This document shows, piece after piece, positions 10,352 to 19,365 of a stretch of 64,000 bases of DNA. The notes under the pieces were generated by a model. That model ran no database searches. It saw nothing but the letters and a program-made list of their open reading frames with translations, and was not told where the DNA came from. The translations under genes and the position numbers were made by a program. Origin of the DNA: an uncultured Granulosicoccus sp. Lineage in GTDB: Bacteria > Pseudomonadota > Gammaproteobacteria > Granulosicoccales > Granulosicoccaceae. Location of the stretch: positions 1 through 64,000 of the forward strand of contig CANLNQ010000012.1 of assembly GCA_947492525.1 (NCBI GenBank). Reading direction: 5' to 3'. Each line of letters opens with the position of its first letter. Positions within the stretch are counted from its first letter, which is position 1.

Positions 10352-12345
10352 GACAAGGGGTGCCGTCGCCCTCCATAGGCAAGCTGACGTTCCAACGTTT
10401 CACGTGACAGATACAACGCCTGTCTTTGCTGTAGATGCCGCCATTCAAGTCGCCTTTGAGCCAGACGTACCATTACCATTGCAGATCCGTGCCAACCAGC
10501 CCGTGCCAGGACGTAAGCCAGCTTGCCCGCCAATGCTGGCATGGCGTCAACAAGAAAGGGATCATCCAGCGCAGGCATGGCTTGAAAGGTACCGGGATCC
10601 CCCTGACGTGCAGCGCGGCCAGCCAGTTGGCGATCCAGTCGCCTTGCGTCATTGAAAGCCAGGGATACGACGTGAAGGCCTCCGAGTTCGGCCACACCGC
10701 CACCGAGTGCTATATCGGTGCCACGGCCTGCCATGTTGGTCGCAATGGTTATCTGGCCTGCCTGTCCCGCGGCCGCCACGATCTGAGCTTCCTGCGCATC
10801 CTGATAGGCGTTGAGTAGCTGATGCGACAGTCCATGCGCCTTCAGCGTGGCGGAGACGCCCAGAGACTGCTCGACGCTTCGCGTGCAGATCAATACCGGT
10901 TGTTGCCGTGCATGGCGCAGCTCTACCGCTTCCACCAGTGCCTGCAGTTGGGCCGATCGATTGACGAACACGCGAACCGGCAGCTCCCTGCGCCGACTGG
11001 GGCGATGCGAAGGTATGGGTACGATCAGGCAGTTGTAGACATGATGCAACTCCCCGCTGACTTCCTGCAAAGTGCCACTGATTCCCACCAGAGCGACATA
11101 GCGCCTGAAAAACTGCTGGAATGACATCGACGCGATGGTTTCCTGTTCGCCCGAGGGACGGCATCTTTCCTTCAGCTCCAGCATGCGATGCAGGCCATGC
11201 GGCAAGCGACGATCAGGCAGCACACGCCCTGTGTGTCCGTCGAGCAGCTCCAGAACACCGTCACGCACGATGTAGTCGCGATCCCGAACAAAGCCATGCA
11301 GAGCTGTCAGGGCCTGTCCGACACTCTCTTCCCGATACCGGGAAGAGCGCCATAGCTGCGCGATGTTTTCTGACAGCCTCGTAAGCTCGGCGCGTCCGGC
11401 ATCAGTCAGCTGCACCGTGCGGTGGCTGGTTTGCACGATGTAATCGGTGCCTTCCAGTAATTGTTCCGCCAATCCCAAGGCAACCACGGCTTCAGCATCC
11501 GACGTGGCACCGCCCTTCTGCGCTCTGGCAATCACCAGAGGAATCCGGGCTTCATCCACCAGTAGACTATCGGCCTCATCCACGATAGCCAGGCACAGGC
11601 CTCGCAGCAAGGGCGTGAAGGGGCCCCGAGATGGCGGGCACACCAGCACACCCAGGCGGCTGCGTAATGAATCAGACTCGGTACCGCTTTGCAGGGCGTC
11701 ATTCAACCAGTCGAAGGCTACCTGTTTGGCGGTGGTGTAGACGATATCTGCGGTATAGGCGCGGCGGCGTTCGGCAGGCTCCTGTGTCGATACCACGCTG
11801 GCAACCTGCAGGCCAAGTCCGTGATAAAGCCTCTCGAGAGCGGAGGCATCGCGTGCGGCCAGATAGTCATTGGACGTCATGACATGTACCGGTGTTCCAC
11901 TCAAGGCGGCCGCGCTGGCCGCCAGAGCCACACTGAGTGTCTTCCCCTCGCCGGTAGCCATTTCCACACTGTTGCCATGCAGCATGGCACGCGCGGCCAG
12001 ACATTGGTTGGCACGAGGTGTGAGACCCATCGTATCTTGCGCTGCCAGGCAGGCCATCGCCAGCGCTTCGTCCAGACAGGCCTCACTGACACTCGTGTGC
12101 CGCATGTGCTGAGCCAGCGCTATACGCTGTGCCTTGCGCTGATCCGGCGTCAATGCAGCCAGAGCATTCCTGCGCTCCGCCAGCCGATGCAACCACCGGG
12201 AAGATCCGTGTTGTGTGTACCGACGCCTGCTGCGCAACGCAAGACAACGAACGATGACACGATCGAGCCTGGACCGTCGGTCCGGCGCATCACGTCTGAG
12301 TGGCGAGGCACCGTAGCGCAGGCCGGGTCGACAGAGCATCATCAT
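10348..12345 (-). CDS. Short SecA-like ATPase (SecA paralogue lacking the C-terminal scaffold)
   Basis: 665 aa from the ATG at 12345, chosen because it gives a 4-bp ATGA overlap with the upstream gene. SecA hallmarks appear in order: GEGKT Walker A (132-136), TSNDYLAARDA, DEAD box (256-259), a preprotein cross-linking-like region (DYIVRDGVLELLDGHTGR, then SFQQFFRRYVALVGISGT), TNMAGRGTD (536-544) and GRAARQGDPG (576-585). Only about 75 residues follow, so the helical scaffold/two-helix finger and the zinc-binding tail of housekeeping SecA (about 900 aa) are reduced or absent. It lies between the M50 fusion and the adaptor of the adhesin operon. I infer a dedicated motor for this system; whether it uses SecYEG is unknown. 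A non-transport helicase role is less likely given the PPXD-like region. Confidence 0.88.
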   Translation of the reverse strand: MMMLCRPGLRYGASPLRRDAPDRRSRLDRVIVRCLALRSRRRYTQHGSSRWLHRLAERRNALAALTPDQRKAQRIALAQHMRHTSVSEACLDEALAMACLAAQDTMGLTPRANQCLAARAMLHGNSVEMATGEGKTLSVALAASAAALSGTPVHVMTSNDYLAARDASALERLYHGLGLQVASVVSTQEPAERRRAYTADIVYTTAKQVAFDWLNDALQSGTESDSLRSRLGVLVCPPSRGPFTPLLRGLCLAIVDEADSLLVDEARIPLVIARAQKGGATSDAEAVVALGLAEQLLEGTDYIVQTSHRTVQLTDAGRAELTRLSENIAQLWRSSRYREESVGQALTALHGFVRDRDYIVRDGVLELLDGHTGRVLPDRRLPHGLHRMLELKERCRPSGEQETIASMSFQQFFRRYVALVGISGTLQEVSGELHHVYNCLIVPIPSHRPSRRRELPVRVFVNRSAQLQALVEAVELRHARQQPVLICTRSVEQSLGVSATLKAHGLSHQLLNAYQDAQEAQIVAAAGQAGQITIATNMAGRGTDIALGGGVAELGGLHVVSLAFNDARRLDRQLAGRAARQGDPGTFQAMPALDDPFLVDAMPALAGKLAYVLARAGWHGSAMVMVRLAQRRLEWRHLQQRQALYLSRETLERQLAYGGRRHPLS

Positions 12346-14489
12346 GATGCCACTCGCTCGGCGAAGGATTGTTGTATCTTCGTGCCCATCCGCGTGAGCC
12401 ACGGCGTTGGCTCGTACACCAGACGTATGCCCACGTGCGAGCCCACGGCCGCGTACTGAGCATTTTCCGGCCATTCCAGCTCCACATCGAACACCGCGTT
12501 CTTCAACAGCGTGCCATCGCCTGCGGGATCGGCCTCGTGCAGGCCACCACCGAAGGTACTCAGGGCCGCGCTGCCCACCACGCGACTGGCCTTGGGTGTT
12601 CGACGCAGTACCGCCGTGTCATACACCTGGTAGCTGCCATCGGCGCCCTTGATTCGCAACTGTATCGTCTGCAGGGCCTCGTTAAAGCGCGCGATCGATC
12701 GCTCATCCAGGGCCATGCGCACGGTGCGCTGAACATCTGGTATGACATAGGCCACCACCTCGCCACGCGTCAGCGCCCGCCCCTGTAATGCCGAGGTGCC
12801 AACCACGTCGAACAGGCCGTCAAGGCCGGCTCGCCGGGTTACCGCGGCCATACGCTCGCGCGTATCACGTATCGCAACCTCGGTGGCCTGCAGTTCGGCA
12901 TCCAGAGTGCCCAGAGCCAGGGGGTCTCTCGCCGCGGCACCGGCTCGCCGAACCTGAAGCTCGTCGACGCGCGCGACAAGCTCGCGCAGGCGGGCCTGCA
13001 ATTCCGGTTCCTTGCAGACAAACAGGGGATCACCGGCCTGGACCGCTTCGCCCGGCTGCACGAAGACCTCACTGATGTCACAGTCACCACCAGCGCGAAT
13101 CACGGCGTCTTCGGGCACCCATACCACCCCCGGCACCACGCTTGAATGGGGAAGCGGCAATCCGACAGCCGACAGAATCAGCAATACCGGAACAGCGCCG
13201 GCCAGCATCAAGGCCCGTGGCGAGTGAAAGAGCGGGTCCCTGATCAAAACGCACAGCGCACGCCACACGGGCAGCACGATTGACAGCGCGACCACCACAA
13301 GAGCAAGCATGACCCCGATGAAAAACCAGCGATCACTGAGCATCCAGGCGATCGACAGCATCAGCAGCGTTCGATAGATTGACGAAAGTACACCATAGGC
13401 ATGAAGCCAGAGCGTTTCAGCACGGTCCTCATCACGAGGCCGATGATCCGGCTTGCCCGACACCAGACGCTTCAGCGTATCCAGCACCGCTCGACGTGAG
13501 CGTGTCGCGAGATTGGGGATCTCTATCCAGTCTGCCAGCAGATAGTAGCCGTCGAACTTCAGCAAGGGGTTGCCGTTGAGCAGCAGTGTGGATATTCCGC
13601 CGGTCATGAACAACACCAGACCGATATCCTGCAGCAGTCCTCCGGTATTGGCCCACAACAGGACACCCACTGCCGCTGCGGCCAGCTCCACGACAATGCC
13701 GGCGGCACTGACCAGCATGCGATCGAACTTGTCGGGAAACAGAGCACTGGCACTGGCATCGACATACGGCATCGGCAACAGCACCATCAATGCAATGCCG
13801 GTTTCATGCACCTCGCCGCCTGCGCGCTTGATGGCCAGGGCATGCGCAAATTCATGAATCAGTTTCAACAGCGGATAGATCAGCAGAAACAGCACGGTAT
13901 GGCGAGCGTTGAGCCACTCGTTTCCTGACAGGCTTTGCCACAGGCGATCTCCCTGAGAGACCATGCTGAAACAGGCCAGTCCCATCAGCAACACCCACAA
14001 CAGGGCAGCCTTGCGAGAAAAGAGTCCTGTTGCCAGCGGCAGCAGACGGGTCAACCAGCGATCCGGATCATGCAGGGCAAAGCGCAGGTACAAGGGATTC
14101 AGATAACGCTGACGACGTTCACCCTCTCGATGTTTCTGGCGCCGATCAAAGAGTTTTTCTTCCGGTATGTGCCTGTCGGTCACCATCAGTTCGGCAGCAT
14201 GCAGCTCGGCCAGCAGCGCTATCCATTCATCCTGGGTGGGGGCCTGCTGATCGCGTTCGACGATCGCCTGATCCCAGACCTGACCTACACTGGTTTCACC
14301 ATCGAGTCGATCCACCAGTTCGAAACTGACAGCGTCCAGACGGTGGCAAGCCACCGCGGCGCGGCGGTGCAGCACGTAGGCGGTGCGGCCTCGATACACA
14401 TGCCGCGAGACGGTGACATCGCTGGCCAGACGAGGACAGACATCGCGCACGCGGTGCCACTGGGCGCTGAACAGCGAGCGCTGACTCAT
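12342..14489 (-). CDS. PqqD-like / M50 site-2 protease / HlyD fusion membrane protein
   Basis: 715 aa from the ATG at 14489 (ATGA overlap with the upstream gene). Residues about 30-105 resemble PqqD, the peptide-binding fold that recognises leader peptides. A multi-span membrane region carries HEFAH (212-216), the HExxH zinc motif of M50 intramembrane proteases, and NGNPLLKFDGYY (from 305), supplying the distal metal ligand. After further membrane segments the C-terminal third is a HlyD-like lipoyl/helical-hairpin domain (IRAGGDCDISEVFVQPGEAV onward). Both catalytic motifs are intact, so it is probably an active protease joined to an adaptor. Predicted job: inner-membrane recognition and cleavage of a peptide, perhaps the adhesin N-terminus; that substrate is inference. 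Confidence 0.88.
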   Translation of the reverse strand: MSQRSLFSAQWHRVRDVCPRLASDVTVSRHVYRGRTAYVLHRRAAVACHRLDAVSFELVDRLDGETSVGQVWDQAIVERDQQAPTQDEWIALLAELHAAELMVTDRHIPEEKLFDRRQKHREGERRQRYLNPLYLRFALHDPDRWLTRLLPLATGLFSRKAALLWVLLMGLACFSMVSQGDRLWQSLSGNEWLNARHTVLFLLIYPLLKLIHEFAHALAIKRAGGEVHETGIALMVLLPMPYVDASASALFPDKFDRMLVSAAGIVVELAAAAVGVLLWANTGGLLQDIGLVLFMTGGISTLLLNGNPLLKFDGYYLLADWIEIPNLATRSRRAVLDTLKRLVSGKPDHRPRDEDRAETLWLHAYGVLSSIYRTLLMLSIAWMLSDRWFFIGVMLALVVVALSIVLPVWRALCVLIRDPLFHSPRALMLAGAVPVLLILSAVGLPLPHSSVVPGVVWVPEDAVIRAGGDCDISEVFVQPGEAVQAGDPLFVCKEPELQARLRELVARVDELQVRRAGAAARDPLALGTLDAELQATEVAIRDTRERMAAVTRRAGLDGLFDVVGTSALQGRALTRGEVVAYVIPDVQRTVRMALDERSIARFNEALQTIQLRIKGADGSYQVYDTAVLRRTPKASRVVGSAALSTFGGGLHEADPAGDGTLLKNAVFDVELEWPENAQYAAVGSHVGIRLVYEPTPWLTRMGTKIQQSFAERVAS

Positions 14490-15955
14490 CCGACCCACCG
14501 CCACCACAGGTCGGCCAGAGCGCGGTTGAAGCGGCGCGTCAGGACACCCATCACGCTCATGCGACCCGCTTCCAGACGAACCACCCCACTCTGCCCGGGC
14601 CGCAGCATCGCTGTCGACTCGGCAAGCTCGGCCTTCACCCGGAATCGATTCCTGCCATCCTTTGCTTCTGCCACGGGATACACGGAATCCACAACGATTG
14701 GCAGACTCTCCCCGGGCATGGCGCGTAACGACAAGATGCCAGCCTGACCCACGTGCACATCGTAGATGTCGGCTTCATCCACCAGCACATGGACTTCGAA
14801 GTCTGCATTGGGTGCGATTTCGAACAGGACTTCGCCACGTGAGACAGCGCTGCCACTGGTACGTGACGCGTCGGCGGCAATGACGATCCCGTTCATCGGA
14901 GATACCAGCTCGGTACGCATCAAGCGCTGTTCCACACCTTCCCGCCGTGCCCGGGCTTGCGCCAGACGTGCCCGCGCGATGCCGGTGGCCTGTCTGTCAT
15001 AGCTGGCCATGGCAGCCCGGAATTCTGCGTCAGCCATCGCGATGTCGCTGTCTCGGCTGGCAACTTCGAGCTCCAGTTCACGTTGATCCAGGCGCGCCAG
15101 CACCTGTCCCTCGGTAACTCGATCCCCTGCTACGATCAGCATATCCGCGACAAAGCCATTCTGGGGCGCGCTCACCAGACGACGCTCATGAGACAGCAAT
15201 TCTGCCGGGGCCGCGATATGCCATGGCATGCTGATGATGAACGAGCCAATCAGCGCCACCATGGCCAGCGCACAGAGTGCCCGCACACCGGGGCGTTCAC
15301 CGCCGAGATATCGCTGCAGACCGGTACGACTGCTACTGGTCAGAACAGACCACCAGCTGCGCTCCGCCTGTTGGTGCAGATTCAGGACAGGGGCCAGACA
15401 CACTGACAGACGCTCGAGTGTCTGAACCGGAAACGCGCGCTGATCCCGTCGCTCCAGAAGAACTGCACCGATCAGTTCCTGTCTGTCATACAAGGGCACG
15501 CTGCAGATCGCACTCGATACCCGTCTGCCCGCCAGGGCACGGTGAGCCGCTAGAACACCCAGGGAATCCGAAGTCGGCGGCCAGCACACGATGGATTCCT
15601 GCGTGCAGGCTTCATCCATGGCATCGACCAGCAATCGCGCCTCGGATGAAGACGTATCCAGTACCGCCTGCTGTGAGACGGCATGCAGCTTCAGACCGGT
15701 AGCATCCGTCAACGCGATGGCCACTCGATCTGCATCGAATCGGGCCTTGAGCGCAGCGGCCAGGGAATCGAGCGCACCTTGCAGCGATTGACTGTCGAGC
15801 ATCTCGGCCAACATGCCGAGCAGCACCGCCTGATGCCCGGCCACTTTTTCGGCGCGAACGGCGCGCGCATGCAAGGCAGCCAGCTCCGGCGCCGACGGCG
15901 CCGTCTGCGTGACCTCAGCCGCGCGCCGGCGCTGTTCTCTGGCGTGGCTGTTCAT
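14486..15955 (-). CDS. GAF-domain / HlyD-family inner-membrane protein
   Basis: 489 aa from the ATG at 15955; a GTG directly before it (15958) is an alternative start. Residues about 45-205 form a GAF-like domain (LSVCLAPVLNLH end), followed by a membrane segment (ALCALAMVALIGSFIISM) and a HlyD-like periplasmic adaptor part with lipoyl halves (GFVADMLIVAGDRVTEGQ and SPMNGIVIAADA). A cytoplasmic sensory-type domain fused to an adaptor is atypical and suggests the export complex is gated by a small ligand or redox signal. It is the first gene of the five-gene operon. About 240 bp upstream hold no gene and should contain the operon promoter, which I could not define. Confidence 0.85.
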   Translation of the reverse strand: MNSHAREQRRRAAEVTQTAPSAPELAALHARAVRAEKVAGHQAVLLGMLAEMLDSQSLQGALDSLAAALKARFDADRVAIALTDATGLKLHAVSQQAVLDTSSSEARLLVDAMDEACTQESIVCWPPTSDSLGVLAAHRALAGRRVSSAICSVPLYDRQELIGAVLLERRDQRAFPVQTLERLSVCLAPVLNLHQQAERSWWSVLTSSSRTGLQRYLGGERPGVRALCALAMVALIGSFIISMPWHIAAPAELLSHERRLVSAPQNGFVADMLIVAGDRVTEGQVLARLDQRELELEVASRDSDIAMADAEFRAAMASYDRQATGIARARLAQARARREGVEQRLMRTELVSPMNGIVIAADASRTSGSAVSRGEVLFEIAPNADFEVHVLVDEADIYDVHVGQAGILSLRAMPGESLPIVVDSVYPVAEAKDGRNRFRVKAELAESTAMLRPGQSGVVRLEAGRMSVMGVLTRRFNRALADLWWRWVG

Positions 15956-16196
15956 CACGCGCCGGCGAGCCCTTGAACCAATGTTCCGTTGAAGATGAAG
16001 CTGTCCATTTCGCCGATTGAATTCCGGAGCGGCTGCGAGAGCCAGTCTGCTGTGATCTATTGATCAGCAAACGTTGTTCCAGTGCGAAACGGCAATACAG
16101 ACCTGCGTCACGTTTCAGAGGAATTCTGGCGATGTAACCCGCCTGAGCAAGATCGATACCGCCGCGGTCTACGCACCGGCCCGAAGATCAGCCAGC

Positions 16197-16751
16197 TTAC
16201 TCGCGTTCCAGCAGGATGCTGCTGCGCCTTGCTCGGAGGCTCGTCAAGTGCTCGGGCGCCTCCCTTACGCCCGGGCTTGCCCAGTCCTCAACCAGCACCA
16301 CATCGATCGTGTGCGTGATGATTTCCTGGCCGATGACGTGGTATTCGATGTTCACCCGGCTCAGGTCAGCATGAGCCGGCGGTTCGAGTACCACGTGTGC
16401 TGTCCAGTAGCCGGCCTTGTTCGACGGTTCCGCATTCTCCACCTTCACAGCCCAGGGATCGGCAGGTCCGGTCAACGAATGGGCCTTGATCCTGTCAACA
16501 ATGTATTCCTTGATGACTTCGTCACGCAAATGCCCGGTCTCTGCCGAAGTCGTCGCGCTGCCTGTCGGTTGCCCCGGGTTGCCGGCGAGTTCGAGCGCAG
16601 AGACCAGCCTGTCGGTGGGTAGCTGCAGTTCGAGATGCCACTGCTTTTCCAGAATGCGCACGTCGACCCGTGAAGTGGGCATCGGGTGCGCAGATACCGA
16701 TGCAGACTGCATCAGCAGCGCCAGAAAAAGCGTGGCAACAAGCGTTTTCAT
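16197..16751 (-). CDS. Exported protein resembling the N-terminal domain of HupE/UreJ-type proteins
   Basis: 184 aa from the ATG at 16751, chosen because MKTLVATLFLALLMQSASVSA is a clean signal peptide followed by HPMP. The mature part looks like the extracytoplasmic N-terminal region of HupE/UreJ-like proteins (start HPMPTSRVDVRI, LQLPTDRL), but no membrane domain follows, so it is either a stand-alone form or a truncation. It lies 31 bp behind the DUF3500 lipoprotein gene on the same strand, so the two are probably co-transcribed. No biochemical function can be assigned. Confidence 0.65.
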   Translation of the reverse strand: MKTLVATLFLALLMQSASVSAHPMPTSRVDVRILEKQWHLELQLPTDRLVSALELAGNPGQPTGSATTSAETGHLRDEVIKEYIVDRIKAHSLTGPADPWAVKVENAEPSNKAGYWTAHVVLEPPAHADLSRVNIEYHVIGQEIITHTIDVVLVEDWASPGVREAPEHLTSLRARRSSILLERE

Positions 16752-16782
16752 CGATGAAATCCGTAAGCTTTCTGCCAATACT

Positions 16783-17901
16783 CTAGAAGTCGAAATTGCC
16801 GCCGTAATCCAGCTCCTTGTCTCTCCAGATGCTGTGATAGTGGGGATCACTCAACACGACACCTGGCTGCACCGTGAATTCTATCCAGACATCGGGACCA
16901 TCGATGCGCGCGTACGAGCCCTGGGTTTCCAGATCCGAATAGGAAGCCCAGGCAATATAGGTTTCATCCAGACTCTCATCCGTGGTGTAGGCGGCTGACT
17001 GACCCGTTTCATTGGCATCACCTGCATAGGCATCGATCACTGCCGCCACCAGGGCTCTCTGAGCATCACTGAGCGTGGACACCGCCAGCCCTTCGGATGT
17101 CTCCGGGTAATCCCCATCCTGCTGAGGCCCCACCAGCACATCATCGTAGGCTTCCGACAATTGAGCCGCCGTCAACTCGGTAGCACTCAGGCTGTCGAAC
17201 AGGGCCACGAAACTCTGCTTGTGAAGCGCCATGGGTTCATGGGTCACACCGTCTTCAACCCAGCTGACGGGTTCAACGGCCACAAAATACGGTGTTGCCC
17301 CGACCGGCGATCCGTTGAAGCTGGCAAAGAACGTGTAGTGATGACCACTGAACTCGGCAATCCAGGGTTCGCTGGCAGACGGCGTGCCGAGAAAAGCCAA
17401 GGCATACTTGTCTTCACCGTAGACAAGCGAATTACCGTTTTCACCCAGATAGGTGTCCGCTGCGCGGATACCGTCCATCGTTCCCTGCCCCTGAATGCTC
17501 AGGGCGGCATCCACCAGCACCTCGGCCGCCTCTTTCGCATCCGCGCTCATGTCCTCCAGGGAGATTCCGTTGCGCGTGACCGGTCCCTGCAAGGGCAGAT
17601 TGGACCAGTAGTCCGTTGCATTCTCCTCTGTCAGTTCGTAGACCATTGACTCAGCCTCGTCCGTATCCAGAGTCGACAACACATTGTTTGCCAGGCAGAC
17701 CATGAGTTCGGTCTGATCGGTGTTGGCAAAACACTCGGAGGAATACGTGTAAGCGCTATCCGAGTCGTCAGTCTCACCAGAGTCCGTGATGTCATCCGAA
17801 TCAGACGAACTGGAGCTGCTGCATGCGCTCAGCAAGGCGAGAGGTGCAGCCATGCACAGTATCAGTGGCAGCTGCGCGCTCTTTTTCAAACGGGTAGTCA
17901 T
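16783..17901 (-). CDS. DUF3500 family lipoprotein
   Basis: 372 aa from the ATG at 17901. A lipoprotein signal with an LSAC lipobox precedes a Ser/Asp/Glu-rich linker, then a DUF3500-type domain with the typical His-rich end HYHSIWRDKELDYGG, plus GHHYTFF and HEPMALHKQS. It is expected to be membrane-anchored and periplasmic or surface exposed. It is the first gene of a probable two-gene unit with the HupE-N-like gene. The family has no established reaction; the conserved histidines suggest metal binding, which is inference. Confidence 0.8.
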   Translation of the reverse strand: MTTRLKKSAQLPLILCMAAPLALLSACSSSSSSDSDDITDSGETDDSDSAYTYSSECFANTDQTELMVCLANNVLSTLDTDEAESMVYELTEENATDYWSNLPLQGPVTRNGISLEDMSADAKEAAEVLVDAALSIQGQGTMDGIRAADTYLGENGNSLVYGEDKYALAFLGTPSASEPWIAEFSGHHYTFFASFNGSPVGATPYFVAVEPVSWVEDGVTHEPMALHKQSFVALFDSLSATELTAAQLSEAYDDVLVGPQQDGDYPETSEGLAVSTLSDAQRALVAAVIDAYAGDANETGQSAAYTTDESLDETYIAWASYSDLETQGSYARIDGPDVWIEFTVQPGVVLSDPHYHSIWRDKELDYGGNFDF

Positions 17902-18145
17902 GGATGTCGATATCCGGGGTGTAGGGGAAACGGTGCTCAGAAGCAATGCGATTGGCGGCGGTTGTCATGAGACGTGTTGAAGCTGACCGCCAGCACATAC
18001 CTTGGCGCTGATCAGCTAGACCCTTCCCCGACAAGACCCGCCCTTGCCTTGAAAGGCTAGCACCGGGTTTCCTGGCAAATGTGGATCGAATGTGGATATT
18101 CTGCCTGCGTGCACCAGACCGGCATTCCACGCCACGTTCGATCTA

Positions 18146-19051
18146 CTACGCCAATGAAGCTGCCAAGGCAGTCCACAGAGGCAAGGTCAACAAGCCAAGT
18201 GCCGTTGATTGCATGACGACGATGGCCACCCGTGAACGATCTGCACCATAGCGGGCAGCGAGCACATGGGCTGCCGTCGCCGTGGGCAAGGCCGCAAAGA
18301 TCAGCAAGGTGGCAGGGACCACGCCACGTACCCCGGTGATCAGAACGACTCCGCTGACCAGTGCCGGCAACACCAGCAACTTGATGGCGCTGATCGACAG
18401 CGAGTAGCGGTCAGGTGGCCAGATGCGAGACTGTCTGAGCGCCGCGCCCAGCGAAAGCAATACCACCGGAATGGCAGCATCGGCCAGACGCCCGACGAAT
18501 GCGGATATTCCCGCCGGCACCGCTTGCCCTGACAAGCCGACCAGCACACCCAGCACGCTCGCCAACAGAAACGGGTTCCTTGCGATTTCACCCAACTGCG
18601 CCAGGCGGGAGTGCGATTGCCCACGCGTCAGACCGGTCACCGCATACAGATTGGCCAATGGGATCGCCACGCCCACGACAATGGCGAGAATGGCGGCACC
18701 CTCGGCCGGCAAGGCCGTGATAGCCACAAAGCCCAGCGCCGTGTTGAACCGCCAGCCATTCTGCGAGATACCTGCCGTGTCGAGCGTGGTGTCCTTGCTC
18801 AGGAAGGATCCGGCCAGCATGGCCAGCACGAAACCCACCGTCACCAACAGCGCCGCCAGCAGCCCGATGGTGAGCAGGGAGCCGAGTTCGATCGGACGTT
18901 GGGAAGCTGCGTTGAACAGCAGGGCGGGGTACAACAGGTAGTAGCAGAGCCAGTCGATATACCGCCAACCATCATGGCTGATCCTGTTGCCGATCAAGGC
19001 GCCCACTGCAATGACGGCGAAGTCCGGCAGCAATACTTGCAAGCTGTTCAC
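18146..19051 (-). CDS. AEC-family transporter (auxin efflux carrier type)
   Basis: 301 aa with a GTG start at 19051. About ten hydrophobic helices in two halves are joined by a more polar loop near residue 140 (GLTRGQSHSRLAQLGEIARNP), the usual AEC layout. Recognisable marks are YYLLYPALLFNA near the start and AALPTATAAHVLAARYGAD near the end. AEC proteins move organic acids or similar anions across the inner membrane; the substrate cannot be told. It is divergent from the PQQ dehydrogenase gene. Confidence 0.85.
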   Translation of the reverse strand: MNSLQVLLPDFAVIAVGALIGNRISHDGWRYIDWLCYYLLYPALLFNAASQRPIELGSLLTIGLLAALLVTVGFVLAMLAGSFLSKDTTLDTAGISQNGWRFNTALGFVAITALPAEGAAILAIVVGVAIPLANLYAVTGLTRGQSHSRLAQLGEIARNPFLLASVLGVLVGLSGQAVPAGISAFVGRLADAAIPVVLLSLGAALRQSRIWPPDRYSLSISAIKLLVLPALVSGVVLITGVRGVVPATLLIFAALPTATAAHVLAARYGADRSRVAIVVMQSTALGLLTLPLWTALAASLA

Positions 19052-19365
19052 TGATGAGACTGTTTCCGTTGCTCATTCATCGAGCGCAGATCATAGCGAA
19101 ACCCGGCTGCCGAGTACATTTTCCATCGCCGCTGCCGTGCAGGAACAGCACTGGAGAACCCGTGAATCGGGCTTTTATCCGAGCGTGCCAAAAATTTACA
19201 AGTCACGCCTGTCGCTGATCCAGAAGAGTAGCCTGCAATGGCATTTTATCAATACGACTGCAACGCGTCCCGGCCGATGATCGGCAGCAAGTCTGCAGAC
19301 GGGGTCCGGCATGCGAATGATGCCTTCAGGCAATCGCCGCAAACGACAGCACAGGACCATCATCA
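19052..19365. other. Divergent intergenic region
   Basis: 314 bp between the AEC transporter (minus) and the PQQ dehydrogenase (plus). It should hold both promoters. No convincing -35/-10 pair, RNA gene or repeat was recognised. Confidence 0.5.

Noticed and set aside
11689-12459. 256-aa plus-strand frame opposite the SecA-like gene
   Set aside because: The opposite strand carries all SecA motifs; this frame has none.
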